Source: Warburgia ugandensis
Lineage: Eukaryota > Streptophyta > Magnoliopsida > Canellales > Canellaceae
Direction of reading: 5' to 3'
Assembly (NCBI GenBank): GCA_035236585.1
Contig: CP141133.1
Coordinates: 46,331,729 to 46,395,728, forward strand
Length of the DNA stretch: 64,000 bases
Every line of letters begins with the position of its first letter. The stretch's first letter is position 1. This document shows, piece by piece, positions 21,857 through 34,401 of this stretch. The notes beneath the pieces are model-generated. The model was given only the letters and a program-made list of their open reading frames with translations, was not told where the DNA came from and made no database searches. The position numbers and the translations under genes were made by a program.

Positions 21857-23352
21857 GATGTTTTTATAATCATTCTAAATTTTAAATTCCATTTCATATA
21901 ATTCGTATATATTATGAATTTGAAATGAAATGAGAATTTGGGAATTTGAAATGAAATGAGAATTTGGGAATTTGAAATGAAATGAGAATTTGGAAATTAT
22001 GTCCTTTTGGAGATTTCAAAGAATGAAATTTGGAAAACATTAAAATTAAGTGTGGATGCCTTAGTTTATGGAATGTACTTGAAAATAATTGTCTAATGAT
22101 ACTAAGAACACTGAAATTGTTGTTTGGGTGAGAAAATTCAAATCTTGTGAAATAGGGGGTGAAAAATTGATAGTGCACCCTAAGGGCATTTTGATCATTT
22201 CATTATGTGGGTCCTAGTTACAAAATTTGAAGCAAAAAGTAGCCAAAACTCTTCATGATGAGGCATAAGTATGTTTTTGAATGAAATCATATTGTTATTT
22301 AGAGGGAAACATCATCATTTTAATTAATTTTTAATAACTCAATGGTGGGGCTTGTTTTGATAAGGCCACCTCCTACATAAGTTATAGTTGACTATAACTC
22401 AAAAACGAAAATTGACGAATCAAAGAGGGAAGAGGAGAAGAGAAGGAGGAGGAGGAGAGGGAAAGATAAAGAGAAAAGGGAGAGAAAGAGAGAGGAGAAA
22501 TGCTCCATCATCCACCACCCATCACCATAAGGGGATTGATGATAGTGAAGGCACAATGGATCCAACACAAAATAGGTAATAGCTGACTTTGAACCAATGA
22601 TCCATTCCATTCTTTGAATCATTCTAAGCTAAAACCGCATGTTTTTCTTGACTACTGAAGAGGTTTTGGCATTGAATCTTCTAAAAAATAGTAATGCATG
22701 ATGATTGTCACCACCAAACACCACAAGTCATCAAAAGTGTTTATCATTGATGACCATTTGGATTTTAATGACAGGTAGATAATTGCTATTGCCTCAATTT
22801 GATTTTTGATTTTTGTGGTTTTGTGTGATAGATCTAGGGTTTAACGTGGGATTTTGATGATAAATTGTTATTATTACTTCATAAAATGTTATATCTAAGC
22901 TATAATGAATGTAGATTAACAAATCACATGATTTTTACCTTGAATTTACCCTCCAACATTGAGATATGAGTTTTCAATGGTTGTTAAGCATCAATCGATT
23001 ATAAAAAACTGAGATTGGAAACTTAAAGTTACTAGTTTTACATGTTAAATTGAAATCCAACTGTTGGATCGTCAAAAATATGAGAATCCAACCACCAACG
23101 ACTATTGGTTACATATATAACTTAGATCTAATTGTTAAAAACTAGAATAGGGTCATCAATCTATATTTAAGATTACTAATATGTGAAAAACAATAGTTTG
23201 TAACTATGAATAAGTGAATTTAGATGGTTAAATGTCAATCTTGACCATTGATTTGAAACCATTGCCATGGATCTGAATGTTCAGCAACTGACATATGTTA
23301 ATTGGCTAAAAAATCAAATTAGTACCCTCAATGGTTGAGTTTATGTGATTCT
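21857..23352 (+). repeat. Element B 5' LTR, left segment
   Basis: Aligns with 37598-39100 of the 3' LTR through many shared blocks, for example GAAATGAAATGAGAATTTG, the ...GAGGCATAAGTAT block and AATTTTAATTAATTT. It stops at the left LTR of element A; the same LTR resumes at 32240. Confidence 0.85.
21916..21993 (+). repeat. Three tandem copies of a 26-bp unit in the B 5' LTR
   Basis: Three near-identical 26-bp units (GAATTTGAAATGAAATGAGA then ATTTGG) at 21916-21941, 21942-21967 and 21968-21993. The 3' LTR has a single copy at the matching place (about 37651-37675), so the array expanded or contracted after insertion. Confidence 0.9.
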
Positions 23353-25378
23353 TGTTGAGTATTCAATTTTAGCTAAAAACCTTCAAATTAGCATTTGGAT
23401 AGAACATTTAACCAACTAATTTTGCATAATTAGCTTAAATGTGGATTGTAGCCCCAAATGGTCATCTAACCATCACTTAGGAAAATTCAATTGTTAGATG
23501 ATCATAGGAGCTAATCGATGAGTAAATCATGGTTAAGATGAATTTAATTGAATTTTATGTGTTACAGATCAACCAAAATAGAATTCGACAACTCGAGTTA
23601 AGTTAATTGGGACCAGATCATCAAAAGGATATATGGATCTCATAATGCAAGATGGATTAAGAAGGAAGTTTCTTTTAAGGAAATAGGAGTTGAAGACAAA
23701 GGAGACAGTTTCCTAACTAGGAAACTTATTTTGGAAAGGAATAAAGAACAATTTCCTAATTGGAAACAAAATCTTAGCTAGCGATGTGTTTTGCACTGTT
23801 TCTAATTGAGGAACTAGAAGATAAGGGGAAAAGAGAAGGGAAGACCAAAACTTTATAAATGAGAAGAGGAGAACATAGAAAGCATCATTCCTAGGAGGAA
23901 GGAAAGCAAACTGTAATTGGGAAAAAATGAGAGAAAGCCTAAAGAGAGGAGAAATCATTCTTACTCTTCCTTCCTCTTTCTTCAATGTCCTTTCCATCTC
24001 CATATGTCCTAGCCATCTTTAGTTTATGACCATCGCATTACAGCCCCTATTTTCTCATGGTTTTCCCTCCTAGTTATCTCACATTTCTCCTATGTTATTC
24101 ATTAGTTTTTCACTCTTCCATCACTAGTCAGTTCCATCTCATTTACTAGTCGGATTCTCTTGTTTCACAATCAATTTTCCCCTCTCCTTCACCTATATTT
24201 CCTCTTGTTCTTTATTGTAGTAGTCCTCTATTTCATCTAGTTTTTCTTATTTCTATCCATCACTGATCACCACCATCACAATTCTCTAATTTTCTCAATG
24301 TTTTCTTTGTGATTCATCACTGTGTTCTCTTGTTTCCAATCATTATTCCACTTTAGTTTTCCCCTATGTTTTCAATGGTCAAAATTTCCCTATTCACCGT
24401 GTTTCTCATTTATTTTCAACCATCAATTTTCTCCCTTTGTTGATCATGTTTTCCCTTAATCTCTCATTTTTTTACAAGCTTGCCGTGTTTCAGGCAAAAC
24501 CCAATTCGGGTTTCACCTTAGTTCTCCACTTCTCCTCACCCTCCCTTTCTTTTCAAGTTTTAAACAACTACAAGGAGCTATTTGAAACAACTCACTTCAA
24601 TCTTCTTCCTCTTCTTTAGTTATGGGTAAAAGAAGGAAGTTGTAGGAAAAATTTTATTTTTCCCCTTAGTCCCTTTCAATTAATTCTAGTTGTGTCATTA
24701 TTTATCTTTTTTCCTATTTTGTCCTTTTGTCACTGAGGTCCTGAACTATGTAGTTTGAGTCCCTAAGTGGTTTTAATCAAATAGGATCAATGGTATCACT
24801 TCAACTAAAAGGAACTTCTTAATTCCTATTTAATTTCTTTTCAAATTTCAAATCCACTTTAGATCTTCACTTGAATTCAATTGCTAGATGATCCATGAGA
24901 TCTAATCTTATATCTAGATTTCATATAGTCAATTTTAGCAGTCCAAATTACAATTCAATTTTAGTAGTCCAAATTACAATTTAATCTATTGATCTAGATC
25001 ATCTCATTTTTGAAAAATTTGCATACTTTGACCATTGAATTAATTGTCAAGGACATCAGCGATTAATTGGTATGGGTTAATCTACATGGATGTAATTAGA
25101 TATGAAGAATTTTGCTGTGTGACATGGATATCGAGCTAGAAAAGTAAAACTTAGCTTTTATTTTGTTTTAATTCATTATCAATTGGATTCAAAATTTTAT
25201 ATTTTTAGTTAAGTAATAAATTTGAAGTTTTTTAGTATATTGTTATTTAATTATTTTTTAATTTTAGTGATTAAATTTTATTTAAAATCCTATATTTCTA
25301 GTCGAGTCCCCATGGGATCAACCCGTACTTGCACAAAAAATACTACAATAGCCCATGCACTTGTAGAAAATAACAATA
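23353..25378 (+). repeat. Element A 5' LTR
   Basis: Matches 30266-32239. A TATA-like TTTATAAAT at 23852-23860, aligned with CTTTATAAAG near 30770 in the 3' LTR, probably marks the promoter. A long T/C-rich tract follows (about 23960-24620), which creates hydrophobic but meaningless open frames. Confidence 0.85.
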
Positions 25379-26639
25379 AGTTTTTTGTGCCATTACTGGA
25401 AACTTGCAATGAAGTTTTCATAAATTTTAAAAAATCAAAAAATCAAAAAATAAAAATTATAGAAATTTCATTCATTTAGCATTATAGGTTCTAAGTACAT
25501 TTTTTATTTTTTAGTGCACAATTATTCCATTTCCTTAAATTTGGTACTTATTGCATTTTTTTATATTTATTTTAATGGAAATTAGAGAAGAAATCAAAGG
25601 AGGATCCCAGTTAGGATAGCTTAAATTTTATTTTAAAAGAATCCTAATGAAGACAGATTATATTTTTTAGTCATAATTCATTTAAAAAGGTTATAATAAT
25701 ACAACTCATGTTGGACCCTCATAGCCTAAAAGTGAAGGTGGAGGTAGAATGTAAATGATTTCACCCTTGTACGAGAAGACTTTATCTAGAACCCTACTGT
25801 GAATACTCCTAACTCCCAATTTTTAGATTAGGGTTTTCATAATTGTTTGGTAGTATAGTTGCATAGAGATAACATAATTTATACCTGTTGTATTTTAGGG
25901 CTTGCATTAGTTTATTGGTTTTTAATTGCATTTTAGGGCATATTTATTGCTTTAAGGTGATTTATATGTTGAGCAAATCGCCATGAAGAGTGAAAATTAA
26001 TTAGTAAGGGCACATGATACCACAAGATCAAGGATGAATTTCACCACCACCTCTTGGCCCACCTAGGATAAGAACCACAAGCATGTAACCCAGCCTTCTA
26101 AATTAATTTAAAAATAATTAAAAGAGACCTATAGAGACACTCATATGCTTGTAGGACCCTCTTAGAAGGAGGCAACTCATTGTCATTCTAGTGGGCCTTG
26201 TCTAACTGACTATGTTGGTACTTAAATGACTACCTCCACTAGTACATTCGATGACTTAGACTATCTATGGCTAGCTAAGGAGGATGTGAAGTGGTTGGTT
26301 ATGTTAGGATCTAGCTGGTACGAGGCGAGGCAAGTTTGAAAGAGAAGAAGAGCGCTAGATTAGGCTAATCTCAAAGCTTCTCTCCAACACAAAATCATGA
26401 AAATCAATACATTTTAGCTTGTTAGCCTTAGGTATTATTTGATTAAGTCCTTTGTTTGTGCATCATTGTGGACATTAGGTTGCATCATGTAGTTAGGTTT
26501 TCTTCTAACAAACTTAAAAAAAACAAAACAACAATATGATCAGTTGCATTCAATGGCTAATCTACACACTAATCATAGGGGTAATCCTCACCCCAACATT
26601 AATAAAGATGATATTTTCCATGGAGCAACAATCCCATTT

Positions 26640-28200
26640 CAATGATGATGAACCACCTCCCATCTTGGATAAGCATGATGTTTCCTCATGGACAAACAAT
26701 CCTCACTTGGATGCTTAAGATCCACAACCTCTATCTAATGATAGCATTAATCCATGAAGGAATCATTCTTCACCACCTAGAAATTAGAGAAGAAATTATA
26801 ACATGGAACGAGACCAACATAGAGCACATGAGGATAATTAGCATAACCAAATTCTAATGGGAGAACATTAGGAGACTATTTATAGCCTACTTATACCAGT
26901 ACATCTTCATGAATAATTTTACCTCAAAATACTAGTATGATTGAATTGAGATAGAAGTGATAAAATTACTTTCTAAATTTGTGGGTTGGATATTGAGAGT
27001 CCTTACCTACACTTAAAAGAATTTGATGAAGTGTGCCTATCCTAACATACGTAAAACATCAAATTAGACATGGTAAGACTCAAACTTTTTCCTTTTTCTT
27101 TAAAGGAAAAAATTAAAGTTATAGCTTCATTCATTGACAATAGTTTCCATATGAACATGGAAAGAAATGACTAGGAAGCTCTTGAAAAAGTTCTTTCATA
27201 TACATATGACAAATACTCTCCACTTAAATATAACAAATTTTACCAAGAAGGATAAAGGAACTTTTTATCAATGCTAGAAAAGATTTAAGAAATTATTGTT
27301 GACTTATTTGCTTCATAGATACGAACCTCAACTTATATGCGTGAGTTTGTTGAAATGATGTGCAATGACAACTTTTTAAATAAACAACCTCAAGAGGTGA
27401 AAGAGTATTTGGAATGGCTGGCAGAGTGTGCACAAACTTAGGCTATTTAAAAAAGAAGAAGATTACTCAGACAAGTCCTAGTCTGTCACCACTTACGCTA
27501 GGGGAGGAATATATGTCATGATTGAAAAGATGATATGAGTGCTAAAACAACATCCCTCACTAGAACTTATGAGGCCATGGAAATGAAAAAAATTTCTTCT
27601 AAGAAGGTCAAATAGGTGTGTGGGAATTGTGAAAATAACAAATACCCCACTCAAGAATTTCCTACCATTCATGCATTCTAGGATGCTCTTCATGAATAGG
27701 CACACTCTTGTGAGTGACCTTTTTCCCCATCTATGCATACATAATGTCCCAACCAGAGTAATCATCATACTTTCAATTAGAGAAATGGATATAACACTAA
27801 TGTCTCACATAAGGTCCCTTAACAACCACCCTAAGGACCACTTGCTCCTGGACCTTATCTTCCTCCACCTAAGAAGCAAGTCAAGGATAAAATTTAGAAA
27901 TTTATGCAATACAAGAGACAAAAGATGCTCAATTAAAAGAGAACACACTATCCATGACTGAATTGAAGGACATGATGTCTCAAATGTTGTAGACCCTTAA
28001 AAAGGGCAAATTTCTACCCACAAAATGTAAACATTGATGATGTGTATGTGGTAGGTGAGATTAATTCTTCAACTACAAACATAGAACAAGTAAAGGCAGC
28101 TACTATTCTTCATAGTGGTAACATAATAAAAAAATCTAGTCCTAAAAAGGTTGAAATGGTGCTACAAACATGTTAGGAGAAAAGATAAATTTGTTGATAA
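26640..28200 (+). pseudogene. gag remnant of element A
   Basis: The region shows the plant Ty3/gypsy gag core: a segment equivalent to IQLLPKFxGLDxExPYxHLKEFDEVC near 26945-27030, a LKLFPFSLKEK-like stretch near 27085-27115, a Met-rich VEMMCNDNFLNKQPQE-like block near 27345-27395, and a terminal EINSS...HSGNII block near 28055-28130, corresponding to the VNAITLRSGK stretch that normally precedes protease. It is a fossil with multiple breaks. The same blocks occur in element C. Confidence 0.75.
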
Positions 28201-30265
28201 GAAAAACATCCCCCCCACTATTCCTTGCTCCATTCCATCAAAGGCTGCATCAAGCTCTCACAATTGTCCACATAATGAGAAGTAGCTTAGAGATATATTC
28301 GATACCTTGTCCTATGATATAATGAAAATTCAAAATTGCAAGCTAAATTTACTCATCCTTCCTTTTTAAAGGCCTGTTTGTCCGATTTCATATGAGCCCT
28401 AGGGAATTTTTGATATCTATAACCTCTAAATTTTTTTGTTTGTAATAATTATCTACCATTATGTTTTACAACATTCCTTTTCTACACCTCCCATTTCTTT
28501 ATTTCTTAATGCACTATCATCATCCTATTTTTAAACATTGAGTACAATGTTTCACTTAGGCTAGGGGTGTAGAGTTTTGGTCTTTTTGTAGTTGGTTTTC
28601 TTTAATTTTCAAAAAGAAAAACTAGATAAAGAAAAAATGAATGAAAATTAAAAAATTGAGCTATTTTCAAAATATTTTAAGAGTTTTTAGGTTTGTTCCT
28701 ATTACAATGATGAGAATTGGATTTTCTGAAGTCTAATCCTTATTTTCATCTTTAGCTTATTAACAAAATTGTTTATGATTAATTTATTAATTTACTTATT
28801 TTCTAAAGCATTTCATGGAAGTTAAGTCTCAGGTCACATTGTATACGTAGTTGCATGCATTATTCTAGATTGATAAGTAGTTATAACTTAGAGATCCGTA
28901 AGAAATTTAGTGGAGAGTTATAACCTGTGAATGCTCTAGAGCCATTCATTCTTTTAAGAGTGTTGTGGATAAATTTCAAATTTCTTCAGCATATATGATT
29001 TTTAGTTGATCCCACAATTATCAAGATTTATTTTTTGAATGTTATCCTTAAGTTTTTTAGAAGTTTATTGAATTTGATAGGCTATATAAAATGTAAGAAA
29101 TGATTTAGGCTATCCTTGTTGTTAAACCTAGAGATATAAACCCTACCCAAAAATATTTTTATCACTAGTTAGCCCTTTCAAGCCTTTTATATATAAACCA
29201 TTTTTGTATATACCAAATTACCCTTATTGATGTCAATCCAGTATAAATTATGAATTGCATATTTTCTTCAAAAGATAAGTAAGAGATGACCAAAGTTATA
29301 CCTTTAAGTTGCAATAAAAGTAGAGAAGTGAATATTAAGAAAAAAGAATTTCTTCCAAAGAGATTTAAAAATTTTGAAAAAGAAAAAGAAGAAGATAAGA
29401 AAGTTATAAAGAAAAGAGAGAATGTTCATTTTAATACAAATAAAGAAGAATTGTTAATGTCTAGTATAAGTTCTCTACTTATTTTTGAAGAATTTTGAGT
29501 ATCCTATATAAGCTTCCTTTTCCTAACTTTGTCCTAAGCCTACAATTTGTCCCAGTTGAAGAGTTATTAATTCTAAAAGGAATATATTCTTGATAAGGAT
29601 ATGAATAGATAGAAATTAGAGAGTAGTATTGTTAAATTTCTTGGTAATATCATCCTTCCTAAAGGGATCAAACTAAATTTCTTAGTAACTCCCATTCTAT
29701 CATGAGTATATGTGAAATAAAATTGGTTTTGTTGACTCTACTTACATATTTAAAAGATACTGATGCTTTGAACTCTTTATTTAAGGAATTTTATTTTTGA
29801 GTGTATGCCATAAGTAAGAACTGAGGTCAATACATATTTCAGTTGAGTTTAAAGATATAATCTACTAAGAGATAAAGATTACTATACATGTAGACTACAC
29901 ACACACATGCACACACATACTCTCAGATCTGCACTCAATTGAAATGTATTTAGCATATGAGTAGGGTTCTGAATATTTTAATTCATTGTTATTAGTATGT
30001 TAAAGTTGATAGATTTACTAAAGATAATTCTTTGAGGCAAAAGTGGGAGTTGATTTGAAAATGACTTTTAAAATTTTGTGGGTAGATTCACTACAAACCC
30101 TCATAAGGCCTAACTCGTCCAGTAGGGGTAACCTAGGGGTTTAAGGGCTTATTGCATATGCTAATGCAATTATGATTATCTCTGTAAATGGTAATTTGTA
30201 TCAATTATTTAAAATGATTTTTCCCATATTCTGCTCGTGAATAGTAAAATACTAGTTGGCGGGTG
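28201..30265 (+). other. Noncoding 3' internal tract of element A
   Basis: About 2 kb between gag and the 3' LTR without any pol motif. The part 28260-28580 aligns block for block with 58140-57930 (minus strand) of element C, which shows the missing pol is a shared property. A purine-rich GGCGGGTG just before 30266 is the polypurine tract. A CA-rich microsatellite-like run lies at 29890-29917. Confidence 0.7.
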
Positions 30266-32239
30266 TGTCTAGTGTTCAATTTTAGCTAAAAAATCCTCAA
30301 ATTAGCATCGAGATAGATCATTTAACCAATTAATTTTGCATAATTAGATTAAATGTGCATTATAGACCCAAATAATAATCTAATTGACACTCGGAAAAAT
30401 TCAATGGTAGATGATCATAGGAGGTGATCAAATGAATAAATCATGGTTAAGATGAATTTAACTAAATTTTACATATTGAAGATCAACCAAAATGGAATTA
30501 GACAACTAGGATTAAGTTAATTGGGACTAGATCATAAAAAAAAAAAACATGAATCTCACAATGCAAGATGGATTAAGAAGGAAGCTACTATTAAGGAAAC
30601 TGGAGAAGTTGAAGACAATTAGGAGACAGTTTCTTAAGAAGGAAACTAATTTTGGAAAGGAATAAAAAGTTGTTTCCTAATTGGAAACAAAATTCCAGCA
30701 AGAGACATGTTCCGCGCTGTTTCTAATTAAGGAGCTAGAAGATAAGGAAAGAAAGAAGGGAAGACCAAAGCTTTATAAAGCAGAAGAGGAGACTCGAGAG
30801 GGCATCATTTTTGTAGGGAAGGAAAGTGAACTGTAGTAAGGAAAGATTGAGAGAAAGCCTAAAGAGAGGACAAACCAATCTCAGTCTTCCTCCTTTCTTT
30901 GTCGTCCATTAGATCTCCCTACATCCCAACCATCTTTAGTTTGTCACTATCACATTACATCCCTTGTTTTCTCATGGTTTTCCTTCTGGGTTATCTCACA
31001 TTTTTCCTGTCCTTCATCAAATTTTCCCTCTTCCATCACCAGTTAGTTCCCTCTCGTCTACCAGTGAAATTCCCTTGTTTCACAATCAATTTTTTCCCTT
31101 CCATTCACCAAAATTTTCTCTTGCTTTTCACCATAAAGTCCTCTTTTTCATCTAGTTTTTTTTCTTCCTATCCATCACTGATTCTCACTGTCACAGTCTA
31201 TTCATTTTCCCAATTTTTTCTCTTTGATGCATCACCATGGTCTCTTGTTTCCATTTGTTATTCCACTTTAGTTTTCTCCTTTATTTTCAATCATCAAATT
31301 TTCCCTATTTGCAGTGTTTCTTAGTCATTTTCAACCATCTATTTTCTCCCTTTGTTCATTGTGTTTTTCCTTGATTTCTCATTTTTTTACAAGGTCTTCG
31401 TGTTTTAGGCAAAACCCAATTCGAGCTTCACTTAGTTCTCCATTTCCCCCCTTTTTTTCCCAAGTTTTAAATAATAATAGAGAGCTATTTGAAACAACTA
31501 CCTATGATCTTCTTCTTCTTTGGTTATGGATGAAAGAAGAAATTTTTAAAATTTTCCTTTAACCCCTTCTAATTAATTTTAGATGAGTTCTATTTTGTCT
31601 TTTCCCCTACTTTATTTTTTCCTATTTTGTCCACTTCTCCTTGAGTCCCTAAGCTATGCAATTTGAATCTTTGTTTGGTTTTAATTAAACAAAATCAATG
31701 GTCTAGTTTCAACCAGAAGTATCTTCTTAAATCCTATTCAATTCCTTTTCTGATTTCAAATCCACTTTTAGATCTTCACTTGAATTCAATTCTTAGATGA
31801 TCCATGAGCTTGATCTTGCATCTAGATTTTATATAGTCAATTTTAATAGTCCAAATAACAATTTCATCTATTGATCCAAATTGTCTACTTTTCAAAAAAT
31901 TTGCATAATCTAACTATTGAATTAGTGATCATGGACATCAATGATTGATTAGTGTGGGTTGATCTACTTGGATGTGATAAAAATGGAGAATTCTACTGTG
32001 TGACGCAGCAAATAAGCTTGGAAAATGAAATTTAGATTTTATTTTTTTTTAATTCATTGTCATTTAGATTCAAAATTTTGTACATTTTAGTTAAGTATTA
32101 AATCTAAAATTTTTAGTACATTATTTTTTATTTTGTTAATTTTAGTGATTTAATTTTATTTAAACTCCTATTTTACAAGTTGAGTACTTGTAGGATTAAC
32201 CCATAATTGTACAAAAGAACTTACAGAAAACAACAATAG
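30266..32239 (+). repeat. Element A 3' LTR
   Basis: Copy of the 5' LTR. The right end is placed at 32235-32239 from the AACAACAATA block and from where B's LTR sequence resumes (TTCTTATCATTGATTAATGA, matching about 39090-39115). Confidence 0.82.
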
Positions 32240-34401
32240 TTCTTATCATTGATTAATGATGAATCGTATCCAATCTAATGATTCCATGATTTCCAAATAA
32301 TTTGGACCATTAAATCATGTTTAATTTATAATCAAAGTATATAGATTTTTATGCGCACTCTAGTTGTGACATGCATGAAATGTGACATATGAATTCAAAT
32401 TTAAAAATGTGGTTAAAAAATAGATTTTTTATGCGGCATATAGATTGACGTGCAATTGGCTTCAATTGGTAGTGAGATGATGGCAAAAGGCTAAAGATAA
32501 AGCTTGTGGGGATGGATAAAATTGCCACAAGTGGTAGGTAGGTCTAACATTGCCAACTTTTTTGAATTGAAATGTTTGGTTTTGGATACATGTGAGTTTT
32601 AAATGAACTCTAGATGCATACTTTGAAAATAGAATTATAATTGAATGGATTATATATCATATGGTATGTGGTTTTTGCATTTTAATAGCAAATTTTGAAA
32701 AAGGATGATTAATAAATGCATTAGTTGCATGGCTGTATATGCTTGACAGGAAAGCTAAGGACATGTCTTTGAAAGTGCATTAGGTGTGTCATGTTTTGAA
32801 AAGACTTATTATATTGAATTGAATTCAATAGCACATTAATTGCATGGCTTTAGCTTAAAATAAATTCTAAACATCATTTGCTTTGACAATGATTGGTATT
32901 ATATGGATAGGGTATACTAAATACCCAAGTATTTTTCAAGCTAATAAGCCTGGTGGGCTCTATGTGAGGGGTTGTACAGGTTGGGCTCCCAACCCTTGAC
33001 CACTAAAGGTGGAAATGATATCCAATGACCAAAAAGAGGCATATTTTTAGATTGGTTGAGAGAACATTTCAAGCCTTCACAATACCCTTTCTAAATTGGT
33101 TGTAGTCCCTATAAGGATGTAGTTGAGGTCTCTCTAGGACATCACATGGGGCAGGGGATGGGGGAGGGACAACTCAGTGATCTAGTCATGAGCATAGATT
33201 TTCATGGAATTTTTATTTTGACTCTAGGGGAGTCTTGCAATGGCTTCATCAAGGTTGAGCTGTGGTTCTAGGTGAACCAATATAGTCCTATTGATGAGTA
33301 CTCATTACCAATAGATAGATATGCTTGCTGAGGTCCCAATGTGCACAATGGATTGTTGTAATTTGGTGATGTCAACATGTGATTTAATCGAATACTATTT
33401 TACGTTTTGCTATATCATATTTTACATGATTTGATATCATGTATTATACCTGGTATGATTGGTTTTTTGGTGATTACCCCACTTGGTTTGTCTACTTGGC
33501 AAGCTTATCTGCTTGGCATGTGTTGCTAAAAGACTATGGTGGTTTCCCTACTTGATTTCTCATACGAGTTAGATGCATAACCATGAAATTGATGCATGAT
33601 GTGTAATTCCCTACATAACTTTCTCTAAAATCACTTGGCATGGTTGAATTAGCACACTAAAAAATAATTTGACATAAACCATATTAAAGGGAGATGCCAT
33701 TTTAGCATTTTATTTTCTCAATACCAATTTATGTGTCTTGTTCTTTGGACTAAATTGTAAATGCATGAAAATTCTTTTGGATTTGGAATTATGTAAACTG
33801 TCAAAGTAGATGTTAGAACTACCTACACAAACATAAGCTTGTTGAGACATTGTAATTTGTTTATATTATCTTAGATTTCAAGAATTTGACTTTATGGATC
33901 ACAGCTTGAGGTAGACAGAATCTTGGATGAGGACAATTGTGTTATAAGACTATTGATAGTGTAAGTTTGTGATTTTTGTCTTCTAGACACGTATGTATGT
34001 ATATGTAATTAATATAGTTGGTCTATGAGCTATGATTGCATGGATGTATGATACGTGTTTTCATTTCAATTATGACTGGAAAAGGAGATAGAGTCTCAAG
34101 TTATTTTGTTTCCTTGTAAACAAGTGGTTTATCAAGTTATTCACATTGCATGCGTTGAATTTGCAATGTTCAAAAAAAGAGGAAACTCTACTAGATTTTT
34201 GGAAGAAATGTAGCACCCATGTCATTGCTAAATCTTTTGTTTTGATAGAAAGATGATACTTGGTGTTTTATTAATATGCATTAAAAGAAGAAGATTCTTC
34301 TGCTACATTGATTTTATAAACTTGATTTTGAAATGAGGACAGATCTTGCATTAGAAAATAGCTTTACATTTAAAAATACATTAGAAAAACTTGAGTAGTA
34401 A
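32240..34401 (+). repeat. Element B 5' LTR, right segment
   Basis: Continues the alignment with the 3' LTR (39095-41660), including the shared block TCTATGTGAGGGGTTGTAC at 32959 and 40106. It ends just before the primer-binding site GGTTGATAACAGAG at 34403-34416. Confidence 0.87.

Larger units (their letters stand above)
23353..32239 (+). mobile_element. Element A: gag-only LTR retrotransposon (Ty3/gypsy-derived, TR-GAG type)
   Basis: An 8.9-kb element with LTRs of about 2 kb (23353-25378 and 30266-32239), starting TGTTGAGTATTCAA / TGTCTAGTGTTCAA. After the 5' LTR, TTTTTTGTGCCATTACTGG (25381-25399) is a diverged primer site of the tRNA-Asp type (TGGCGCCGTTGCCGGGGA in related plant elements). 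The internal 4.9 kb holds a gag remnant (about 26640-28200) and no protease, reverse transcriptase or integrase; the next recognised block, TGAGTACAATGTTTCACTTA near 28540, is the noncoding 3' tract. It sits in the 5' LTR of B with TTCT repeated at both edges (23349-23352 and near 32240). Gag is broken in several places. LTR identity looks about 85-88% by eye. Confidence 0.85.

Noticed and set aside
22388-22579. Short basic open frame rich in Arg, Lys and Gly
   Set aside because: It results from the purine-rich leader of the B 5' LTR, with no family similarity.
29286-29498. Lys/Glu-rich open frame of 70 codons
   Set aside because: It lies in the AT-rich 3' tract of element A and reflects A-rich composition; no domain is visible.
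30899-31562. Hydrophobic open frames of 141 and 82 codons resembling a membrane protein
   Set aside because: They come from the T/C-rich tract of element A's 3' LTR; the matching 5' LTR region (about 24000-24620) is equally T/C-rich and non-coding.
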